Positions 57,240-64,000 of a stretch of 64,000 bases of DNA are shown one piece after another. Every line of letters starts with the position of its first letter. Within the stretch, counting starts at the first letter, position 1. This stretch comes from Coriobacteriaceae bacterium. Its GTDB lineage: Bacteria > Actinomycetota > Coriobacteriia > Coriobacteriales > Eggerthellaceae. Under the pieces are notes generated by a model, which made no database searches, was not told where the DNA came from, and worked only from the letters and a program-made list of their open reading frames with translations. Made by a program: the position numbers and the translations under genes. The stretch spans positions 1 through 64,000 of the forward strand of contig SUUE01000010.1 of assembly GCA_015062685.1 (NCBI GenBank). The letters run 5' to 3'.

Positions 57240-57315
57240 TGGCGCCCCCGGGCCGATTCGAACGGCCGACACCCGCTTTAGGAGAGCGGTGCTCTGTCCC
57301 CTGAGCTACGGGGGC
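57240..57315 (-). tRNA. tRNA-Arg (anticodon CCT)
   Basis: 76 bases including CCA. Acceptor GCCCCCG/CGGGGGC, anticodon arm CCGCT-CTCCTAA-AGCGG (CCT, reads AGG), T arm CGGCC-GTTCGAAT-GGCC type. Lies 20 bases from the kinase stop. Confidence 0.95.
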
Positions 57316-57335
57316 GTGGTGCGTATTGTAGCAAA

Positions 57336-59351
57336 CTATGATGCAGTGTTCGCCGAAGAGCCGCTCGAAGGCGAAGAACCGCTCGAAGGCTCGGGTTGGG
57401 GCTGGGGTTGCGCCTTGAACTCGACGTACACGCTCACATCGCTCGTAACGTTGTTCACCTCAAAATAGGAGCTCACTGCATGCGCGGCGCCGTTCACCGT
57501 GATGCTCGCGATCTCATAGCCGTCGTTCGGGGTCACGCTGACGCCGACGCTGCCGCCATCCGGCACGCTCGTCGCGTTCACGTAAACGCTGCCGCCGTTG
57601 TTCGATGAGGCGGACACGTAGTGGTACTCCGCACCCTCGCTCACGACGATGTTGACCGTGGAGCCCTTCTTGGCCTTGTTGCCGCCCGCGGGCGTCTGGC
57701 TGATCACGCTACCCTCGGGCACCGAGGCATCCTTCTTGCGATCGATGGTCACCTTGAAGCCGGCATTCTCGAGCGCCGCCTTGGCCTCGCCCTCCAGCTG
57801 GCCCTTCACGTCCGGCACCTCGACCTGCTCGGCGCCTGCGGAAAGGTAATACGTGACGGTCGTGCCCTTGCTCACCTTGGAGCCCGCGGTGGGCGTCTGG
57901 CGCAGCACGCGGTTTTCCTTGACGGTGTCCGAATGCTCGGCCGCTCCCGCCTCGTAGTTCAGCCCGGCGCGCTGCAATGCGGCCTTCGCCTCGTTGGCGT
58001 TCATGCCGGATAGGTCGGGCACTTCGACTTGCTCGGCGCCCTGTGACACGGTGAGCTCAACCTTGCCGCCCTTCTCGAGCGGGCGATTCGCCGAGGGAGA
58101 CTGCTTGATAACCTGGTCAGCTGGCACCGAGTCGTCATAGACGAACGTGGTTTCGGCCGTGAACCCGGCCTCTTCGATTGCCGCGATAGCATCGGCGCGC
58201 GACTTGCCCACGACGTCCGGAACGGTCGGGTTGTTGACGTTGGAGCACCCCTGCCCCAGAAGCACGTACGACAGCGCGGCAATGGCGGCTATGGCCACGA
58301 TCGCGCCGATGATTATGAGCGCGGTGCGCTTACCCTTGGGTTTCTCCGGATTGGGATGCACGGGCTCGACGTAGTTTCGCTGACGATTGCCGGCACCCTG
58401 GCCGTTCGCCCCGTTGGCGCCGCGCATCACGGCGGTCCGGTCGGCAGGGGGCGCGCTCATCGGCGTGGTCGGCGGCACCTGGCTGGGAATGACGCTCGTG
58501 CGCGCGCTGTTGAAGCTGACGGCGCGGCCCGACAGGTAGTCGTTGAGCGCCTGGCGCATGTCGCGCGCCGTGGCAAAACGATCGCGCGGGCTCTTCGCCA
58601 TGGCCTTCATGATGATCGACTCGAGCGCCAGGTCGATGTTCGGGTTGATCTCGCGCGGGGGCTTCGGAGCCTCGTTGACCTGCTTGAGGGCGACGCTCAC
58701 GGCATCTGGCCCATCGAAGGGCAGCTCCCCCGTCACGGCCTCGTACATGACGATGCCGAGCGAGTAGATGTCGCTTGCCGGCGAGAGCTCCTTGCCCTGC
58801 GCCTGCTCAGGCGAGATGTAGTGCGCCGTGCCGAGGACGGCGGAGGTCTTGGCCATGACCGAGTTCTTCGCGCGCGCGATGCCGAAGTCCATGACCTTCA
58901 CGTTGCCGTCGGGCTGGATCATGATGTTCTGCGGCTTGATGTCGCGGTGCACGATGTCGAGGTTGTGCGCGACCGAGAGGGCCTGGCACACCTGCGAACC
59001 GATCTCGGCAACCTTGCGCTGGTTGATGGCGCCACGTTGCTTGATGGCGGTCTTCAAGTCGCTACCGCGCACGAACTCCATGACGATGAACGAGGTGTCC
59101 GCGTCCTGGCCCCAGTCGTACACGTTCACGATGTAAGGGCTCTGCAGATTGGCTGCCGAGGCGGCCTCCTGCCTGAAGCGAGCTGTAAACGTGGGGTCTT
59201 CCGCATACTGGGGGAGCATGACCTTCACGGCCACCGTGCGGCCGAGAACGTTGTCTTGCCCCTGGTAGACCTCGGCCATTCCGCCGATGCCTATGCGCTC
59301 TCCTACGAGATAGCGGTTGTTGAGCAACCGCCCTGTCATGTTGCCAGCCAC
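57336..59351 (-). CDS. pknB: PASTA-domain Ser/Thr protein kinase with extra C-terminal repeat domain
   Basis: 671 aa from a GTG start with AGGAG. Kinase domain about 14-275: glycine loop GIGGMAEVY, Lys43, catalytic HRD Asp137 (IVHRDIKPQN), DFG Asp155, activation loop AKTSAVLGTAHYISPEQ. TM about 346-368. Three PASTA repeats follow (VPDVVGKSRADAIAAIEEAG, VPDLSGMNANEAKAALQRAG, VPDVKGQLEGEAKAALENAG), which in PknB/StkP bind muropeptides or lipid II. Residues about 580-645 add a domain (GGSVGVSVTPNDGYEIASIT, NNVTSDVSVYVEF) like the bacterial repeat/InlB-B fold, then a Pro/Ser tail. Last gene of the pstP-rodA operon. Confidence 0.94.
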   Translation of the reverse strand: MAGNMTGRLLNNRYLVGERIGIGGMAEVYQGQDNVLGRTVAVKVMLPQYAEDPTFTARFRQEAASAANLQSPYIVNVYDWGQDADTSFIVMEFVRGSDLKTAIKQRGAINQRKVAEIGSQVCQALSVAHNLDIVHRDIKPQNIMIQPDGNVKVMDFGIARAKNSVMAKTSAVLGTAHYISPEQAQGKELSPASDIYSLGIVMYEAVTGELPFDGPDAVSVALKQVNEAPKPPREINPNIDLALESIIMKAMAKSPRDRFATARDMRQALNDYLSGRAVSFNSARTSVIPSQVPPTTPMSAPPADRTAVMRGANGANGQGAGNRQRNYVEPVHPNPEKPKGKRTALIIIGAIVAIAAIAALSYVLLGQGCSNVNNPTVPDVVGKSRADAIAAIEEAGFTAETTFVYDDSVPADQVIKQSPSANRPLEKGGKVELTVSQGAEQVEVPDLSGMNANEAKAALQRAGLNYEAGAAEHSDTVKENRVLRQTPTAGSKVSKGTTVTYYLSAGAEQVEVPDVKGQLEGEAKAALENAGFKVTIDRKKDASVPEGSVISQTPAGGNKAKKGSTVNIVVSEGAEYHYVSASSNNGGSVYVNATSVPDGGSVGVSVTPNDGYEIASITVNGAAHAVSSYFEVNNVTSDVSVYVEFKAQPQPQPEPSSGSSPSSGSSANTAS

Positions 59352-59425
59352 GTTAGTTCTCCTTTATGCTTCGTGCTCGGGATTGGAGGTCGTTTCGGTC
59401 ACACGAACCATTAACGTATATCATC

Positions 59426-62194
59426 CTACAAAACCCCCTTTATTTGTAGAGCCGTTTCCAAAACGCCGCGCGCCTTGAGCGCCGCATTATCGGAAAACTC
59501 GCTGTCCACAGCCTCTTCCAAAACGATGGCGATGACCACTTGGGGATCGCTATCGGGGCCTGCGTAACCAATGAACCAGCTGTCGTCGCTCGACTTGCCC
59601 GTCTCCGCCGTGCCGGTCTTGCCCGCGACAGTCACGCCGTCGATGTTTGCATACATGCCGGTGCCGGACGTAACGACGTCCTCGAGCACCTTGCCAACGC
59701 GTTCGGCGATGCTGCTATCGACTGCGCGGAGATAGGCCGAAGGACTCGCCGTAAAGCTGCGCTGCCCGTTCGCGTTGTAAACGCCCTCGACGAGGTAGGG
59801 CTTCATAATCGTGCCGTCGTTGGCGATGGCGCAGGCCACCAGCCCCATCTCGAGGACCGTTGCGAACGGGCCGATCTGCTCCTCGTTGCCCACCGGCTGG
59901 CCGGCGGCCGCCCACGCGGTCTCCCATTCGGTCATCTCGGACGGGATGCCCATGATGGATTCGGCCACGGGCAAATCGAAGTCGAGGTTCTGGTCGAACC
60001 CGAACTTGTCGGCTCCCGCCACCAGCTTTTCAGCGCCGAGCTCAACGCCCAGCTGGGCGAACACGGTGTTCGACGAGTACACGGTTGCGAGGGCCACCGT
60101 TATCGGGCCGAGGGAATTGCCGTTGAAATTCGTGACCTTGCCGCCGCCGATGGTCATCTCGCCGGGCGAATTGTAGACGCTGTTCTCCGTCGCCACGCCG
60201 TCCTCGAGGGCGGTGGACAACGTGACCACCTTGAACGTGGAGCCGGGCGCATACTGCGACTGCGTGGCGCGGTTGAGGAGAGAGCTCACCGAATCATCGG
60301 TCTCGGCCTGCGCGAGCACCGATTCGAAATCCGAGGCGTCGTACGTGGGCGACGATGCCATTGCCAGGACCGCTCCCGTCTTCGGGTCGATCACCACGCA
60401 GGCGCCCGTATACCCGGCAAGCGCGTCTTGCGCAGCCTTCTGGATGGAAGAGTCGATGGTGAGCACGACGTCGTTGCCCGGCTGGCTTATGCCCGCTTGG
60501 GCGTTTAACACATCGAGCCACGTTGCGTAGTGCTGCTCGCCGGTGAGCGTTTCGTTGTAGGAAGACTCGATGCCGCTCGTTCCGAACCTCTCGGAGCAAT
60601 AGCCCACGACTTGGGACGCGAGGTCGCCAGCGGGGTAGTCGCGTGAGTATTCGCCATTTGCCTCTTCGTTGCTCTGGGCCAGCACCACGCCATCTGCCGT
60701 AAGGATGCTTCCGCGCTTGATCTTGGCCTGCTTGGCGGCAGTGTGGTTGTTGCCCGGCATGCTCTGGTAGTCCTTCGCCTGCACGACCATGATGAGCGTC
60801 AAGTTGGCGACGAGCAGGACAAAGAGAGCGGCAAGAATGATGATGCCCGTAGTGAGGCGCTTGCCGAGCGACACGCGCCCGAGCACGCTGTTCGAATGGA
60901 GGGAAGCCGTGGCGTTGGTCATCTCTTGGCCCACGCCCGTGCCCTCGTCGCCGCAGCGGAGCAATAGGCCCACCGCGATGAAACTCGAGAGCAGCGACGA
61001 ACCGCCCTGGCTGATGAACGGAAGCGTGATGCCCGTCAGAGGGATGATGCGCGTAATGCCGCCCACGATGATGAACGCCTGCAGGCAGATGGTCGTGGTA
61101 AGGCCCGCGGCCACGAGCGAGCTGAAATCGCTCCTCGCGCGCGCCGCCGTCACGTAACCGCGGATCGCGAAGCTCAGGTAGAGCAGCAGCACGCCCGCCG
61201 CGCCGAGCAGGCCGCTCTCCTCGGCAATTGCCGCGAAGATGTAGTCGCTCTCGACGAAGGGGATCTGGTCGGCCAGGCCGCGCCCGATGCCCACGCCGAA
61301 CAAGTCGCCGTCCGCCATCGAGTAGAGGCCCTGCACCATCTGGTAGCCCTCGTCCTGAGGGCTTGCGAAGGGGTCGATCCAGTTGGCCACGCGGGTCTGG
61401 ACATGGCCGAACATGCCATAGGCCGCGACGATGCCCAGGAACATGAGCAAGAAGCCGATTACCAGGTAGAACTTCTTCCCCGTAGCCACGTAGAGCATTG
61501 CCAGGAACACGAAGAAGAACACGAGGGCGCTGCCGAGGTCCTTCTCGAAGGCCACGATGAGCAATGCGATGACCCACATGAGCAGAAGCGGCGCCAGCGT
61601 GCGGATGTCGGGAAGCTTGAACGGGCCGATGCGCCACGTGAACACCGAGAGCATCTCACGGTTGGTCGCCAGGTAACCGCCGACGAAGAGCACGATGACG
61701 ATCTTCGCAAGCTCGCCGGGCTGGAACGAGAACGGGCCGATGGCCAGCCAAATGCGGCTGCCGTAATGCTCGACGCCGATGACGGGGAACAGCGGCGAGA
61801 GCAACAGCAGGAAGCCGAGAATCATGAGCGTGTACTTGTAGTTGGCCAGCTTCTCTATTCTGCGCGACACCACGAGCGTGAGCACCATGGCCGCAACGCC
61901 CACGAACAGCCACGCCACCTGGTTAGCCGCCAAATTGGGCGCCAACCGCGTGACGAAGGCGATGCCGATGCCGGAAAGCGCGAACACGATGGGAAGGATT
62001 GCTGGGTCCGCATCGGGCGCGAGGAAGCGCGTAGCGATATGGGCCGCAATGAAAGCGGCGAACAGCCCTATGGGAACGCCGAGCGTCGTCAGCCCAAGCC
62101 GCTCGCCCGCGTTGAGCGCGAGCATGGCAAACAGCAAGATGACGATCGGCGCCGCCACGCAAAGGAGTATGAGCTCTAGGTTCCTCCTCGTCAT
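59426..62194 (-). CDS. Fused RodA/FtsW glycosyltransferase and class B transpeptidase
   Basis: 922 aa in one uninterrupted frame. Residues 1-about 415: SEDS glycosyltransferase with ten helices, FSFQPGELAKI, the loop FASPQDEGYQMVQ (candidate catalytic Asp281), FVESDYIFAAIAEESGLLG and LPFISQGGSSLL. After a linker, a new TM at 449-471 and a penicillin-binding domain: SxxK S652-T-F-K655, SxN S707-S708-N709, KTG K859-T-G. In related actinobacteria these are two genes, rodA and pbpA. Start overlaps the pstP stop (ATGA). Topology fits, because RodA ends and PBPs begin in the cytoplasm. Confidence 0.95.
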   Translation of the reverse strand: MTRRNLELILLCVAAPIVILLFAMLALNAGERLGLTTLGVPIGLFAAFIAAHIATRFLAPDADPAILPIVFALSGIGIAFVTRLAPNLAANQVAWLFVGVAAMVLTLVVSRRIEKLANYKYTLMILGFLLLLSPLFPVIGVEHYGSRIWLAIGPFSFQPGELAKIVIVLFVGGYLATNREMLSVFTWRIGPFKLPDIRTLAPLLLMWVIALLIVAFEKDLGSALVFFFVFLAMLYVATGKKFYLVIGFLLMFLGIVAAYGMFGHVQTRVANWIDPFASPQDEGYQMVQGLYSMADGDLFGVGIGRGLADQIPFVESDYIFAAIAEESGLLGAAGVLLLYLSFAIRGYVTAARARSDFSSLVAAGLTTTICLQAFIIVGGITRIIPLTGITLPFISQGGSSLLSSFIAVGLLLRCGDEGTGVGQEMTNATASLHSNSVLGRVSLGKRLTTGIIILAALFVLLVANLTLIMVVQAKDYQSMPGNNHTAAKQAKIKRGSILTADGVVLAQSNEEANGEYSRDYPAGDLASQVVGYCSERFGTSGIESSYNETLTGEQHYATWLDVLNAQAGISQPGNDVVLTIDSSIQKAAQDALAGYTGACVVIDPKTGAVLAMASSPTYDASDFESVLAQAETDDSVSSLLNRATQSQYAPGSTFKVVTLSTALEDGVATENSVYNSPGEMTIGGGKVTNFNGNSLGPITVALATVYSSNTVFAQLGVELGAEKLVAGADKFGFDQNLDFDLPVAESIMGIPSEMTEWETAWAAAGQPVGNEEQIGPFATVLEMGLVACAIANDGTIMKPYLVEGVYNANGQRSFTASPSAYLRAVDSSIAERVGKVLEDVVTSGTGMYANIDGVTVAGKTGTAETGKSSDDSWFIGYAGPDSDPQVVIAIVLEEAVDSEFSDNAALKARGVLETALQIKGVL

Positions 62195-63402
62195 CGGGCA
62201 GAAGCAACTCCTCCCGTTGACGTGGAGCCCGCAGGCTCCGACGAATCGGACGGTGAAGCCTCGGACGAGGCCGCGCTCGCGGAAGCGGAAGCAGCGGAAG
62301 CCTTCTGCTGGGCCAGCTCCTCGCGATAGGAATCGACGAGCGCGATAGCCTCGTCGACGCTGCTCACGCGCATGCCCTGGGCGATGCGTTCGGAAGCCGA
62401 TGGGGCCAGGTCCGCAACGGGCACGTCGGTGTCTTGGACAAGCTCCGAATAGGAGAAGCCCAGCACGTCGCCGGGCACGCCACGGTATACCGCGACCATG
62501 CCCTTGTCGTTCTGGGCGAGGTAGGCAGTGCTGTGCAGGTAGGTGTAGCCACCCCACGCCGCGCCCGCGATGATGCCCACGAGCAGCAGCAGCACGAAGA
62601 GAACGGTAATCCAGGTGCGCACGGCGATGCGGCGGCGCTTCACCTTGGCGGCGCCCTCCGCATCCGCCACGATGACGGTCACATTGTCCAGACCACCGGC
62701 GGCAATCGCCTCGTTGACAAGCGCGGAGGCGCACCTCTGGGGATCTGCCACGCGATTCATGACGGCTTCGATCTCGTCGTCCTCGACCATCGCCGTCAGG
62801 CCGTCCGAGCAGAGCAGCAGGCGGTCGCCGTCCTCGACGTTGATCTCGTAGAGGTCCGGCGTGGTCAGCGGGTCGCTACCGAGCGCCCGCGTGATAACGG
62901 ATCTGCTGGGATGGACCCGCGCCTCCTCAGGCGTGATCTGCCCCGCCTCGATCATGTTGGCCATGAGGCTATGGTCACGGGTGAGCTGCGTGAGCTTGCC
63001 TCCGTGCAGCAGGTATGCGCGCGAGTCGCCCACTTGGGCGATGACGAGCTGGTTGCCCTCAAGCATTGCCGCCGTGCACGTGGTGCCCATACCCTCGCGG
63101 CCCTCCCCCGCCAGCGCGGCGTTGATGATGTCGCGGTTTGCCTGCTCAACCGCCATGCCAAGCTCTTCGGCGTCAGCCGTGTCGGGAGCGCATTCGCTGA
63201 TGGTGGTGACGGCTATTTCGGAAGCCACCTCGCCGGCGGCGTGCCCTCCCATGCCGTCGGCCACGACGAACAGGGGCGGTTGCACGACGAGGGAGTCCTC
63301 GTTCTGCTCGCGCGTGCAGCCAACATCGGTGCGGCTGCCGAAGGACGTCACCGCGCCCTTCCTCGTGCGCTTGGTTGAATGATATGAGCTTGCTTTTGCC
63401 AT
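62191..63402 (-). CDS. pstP: PP2C-family protein Ser/Thr phosphatase
   Basis: 403 aa. PP2C domain about 20-255 with metal-binding motifs VADGMGGHAAGEVAS, GTTCTAAMLEGNQLVIAQVG, RDHSLMANMIEAGQI and LCSDGLTAMVEDDEI, GGLDNVTVIVAD. TM about 268-290, then an extracellular part of about 80 residues and a Ser/Ala/Pro tail. Expected to dephosphorylate PknB and its substrates. Its ATG follows the fhaB stop directly (TAAATG); its stop overlaps the next ATG. Confidence 0.96.
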   Translation of the reverse strand: MAKASSYHSTKRTRKGAVTSFGSRTDVGCTREQNEDSLVVQPPLFVVADGMGGHAAGEVASEIAVTTISECAPDTADAEELGMAVEQANRDIINAALAGEGREGMGTTCTAAMLEGNQLVIAQVGDSRAYLLHGGKLTQLTRDHSLMANMIEAGQITPEEARVHPSRSVITRALGSDPLTTPDLYEINVEDGDRLLLCSDGLTAMVEDDEIEAVMNRVADPQRCASALVNEAIAAGGLDNVTVIVADAEGAAKVKRRRIAVRTWITVLFVLLLLVGIIAGAAWGGYTYLHSTAYLAQNDKGMVAVYRGVPGDVLGFSYSELVQDTDVPVADLAPSASERIAQGMRVSSVDEAIALVDSYREELAQQKASAASASASAASSEASPSDSSEPAGSTSTGGVASAR

Positions 63403-63816
63403 TTAGCCACGCCTCACGCGAATCGAGACGTCGCCGACGTTCACGACGTCGTTGTTGTTGAGAGCAACGGGCTCTCCGATCAGCTGGCCGTTGACGGCCG
63501 TGCCGTTGGTGGACCCGAGATCTTCCACGAACAGGTTCTGCCCCATGAGCGAGAAACGCGCATGGCGGGCGGAAACGTAACCGGCGGCCACCACGATGTC
63601 AGCATCGGGCGACCTGCCCACGATCACGGGCCCGCGCACGACGATGGACACTCCGCGCAGCTCCTTAGGGCCCTTCTCGACGGAAAGGTTCCAAGTGCGC
63701 TCCTTGCGCCGTTGGCCGCGCACCAAGCCGATGCCCGTCCGCATGATGGCGAACAGGAACAGGTAGAGCAGCGCGACGAATAGCAGACGGCCTATGAGCA
63801 AGACAACATCGATCAC
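63403..63816 (-). CDS. fhaB: FHA-domain membrane protein, FhaB/FipA-like
   Basis: 137 aa. One N-terminal transmembrane helix (LLFVALLYLFLFAIMRTGIG), then a forkhead-associated domain at about 60-135 with GRSPDADIVV, SARHARF and STNGTAVNG. FHA domains bind phospho-Thr peptides; in mycobacteria FhaB recruits cell-division and peptidoglycan proteins to the PknB system. Same order as there: fhaA, fhaB, pstP, rodA, pbpA, pknB. Confidence 0.95.
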   Translation of the reverse strand: MIDVVLLIGRLLFVALLYLFLFAIMRTGIGLVRGQRRKERTWNLSVEKGPKELRGVSIVVRGPVIVGRSPDADIVVAAGYVSARHARFSLMGQNLFVEDLGSTNGTAVNGQLIGEPVALNNNDVVNVGDVSIRVRRG

Positions 63817-63864
63817 AAGTGCCTCCGAAGAACTTACAAGCGAGAAGGTTCCGCTTTGCGGCTA

Positions 63865-64000
63865 TTAGATGAGGAACTCGAAATCGGTCTTACCGATGGT
63901 GATGGTATCGCCGGGGTACAGCGGCTGCGACGCAACCGAGATGCCGTTGACCAGCGTGCCGTTCATCGAACCGAGATCGGTCACGACCCAAATGCCCTGC
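63865..64000 (-). CDS. fhaA: FHA-domain protein, FhaA-like (5' part outside window)
   Basis: Only the last 44 codons are present: VTDLGSMNGTLVNGISV, GDTITIGKTDFEFLI, then a double stop (TAA TAG). This is the end of a forkhead-associated domain. Position before fhaB suggests FhaA, which would carry an N-terminal DUF3662 domain; that part is not in the window. Gap of 48 bases to fhaB. Confidence 0.85.
   Translation of the reverse strand, partial: QGIWVVTDLGSMNGTLVNGISVASQPLYPGDTITIGKTDFEFLI

Overview
This 64 kb window is a gene-dense, GC-rich bacterial chromosome segment with no rRNA, CRISPR array or intact transposase. Gene content points to an anaerobic or microaerobic actinobacterium of class Coriobacteriia, probably Eggerthellaceae. 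The evidence is the actinobacterial fhaA-fhaB-pstP-rodA/pbpA-pknB cassette, the infA-rpmJ-rpsM-rpsK-rpsD-rpoA-rplQ cluster, an AbiEi/DUF559-like gene remnant, several start codons placed directly after a -10 box, and many short structured repeats. The taxonomic call is inference; no marker was compared with a database.

Layout. 1-3.3 kb: the translation/RNA polymerase alpha operon on the minus strand, ending in a truncated rplQ. 3.8-7 kb: a coiled-coil membrane protein with a TrmH-type methyltransferase, then a FIST-domain protein. 7.4-9.6 kb: divergent uraA and upp (uracil uptake and salvage). 9.6-14.9 kb: an orphan LytTR regulator, a PepV-type dipeptidase, an NCS1 permease with a one-helix partner, and glutathione peroxidase beside an OhrR-like MarR regulator. 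15-22 kb: YgiQ radical SAM protein, MFS carrier, tRNA-Leu, GtrA plus acyl-CoA ligase, GH25 muramidase. 22-26 kb: queuosine genes (queF, and a transporter behind a preQ1-I riboswitch) and purC. 26-34 kb: a two-component system, a Tat-exported protein, purB, a TrkA pair and a secreted lysozyme-like protein. 34-43 kb: PspC, CBS and hemolysin III membrane proteins, a GntR/ABC exporter operon with its own operator, a CmpB-like protein and cydAB. 43-52.7 kb: HAD phosphatase, an SSS symporter behind a Tyr-rich leader peptide and terminator, a decayed region with a pseudogene and large palindromes, phenylacetate-CoA ligase, a GGDEF protein, ackA and gltA. 52.8-57.3 kb: tRNA-Arg with its 3' end duplicated, DUF2804, a double-glycine precursor-like peptide, brnQ, a WalJ-like MBL protein and tRNA-Arg. 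57.3-64 kb: the Ser/Thr kinase and cell-wall synthesis operon.

Most notable items: (i) five copies of a roughly 130-bp interspersed element whose outer arms differ between copies yet are self-complementary within each copy; (ii) a natural RodA-transpeptidase fusion inside the pknB operon, whose kinase also carries an extra C-terminal repeat domain; (iii) a leader ORF ending in a Tyr/Phe-rich stretch, with its stop codon inside an intrinsic terminator, before an SSS symporter; (iv) a 50-codon orphan gene with a GG-type leader; (v) a preQ1-I riboswitch; (vi) a 58-bp duplication of the tRNA-Arg 3' end plus terminator, enclosing three palindromes.
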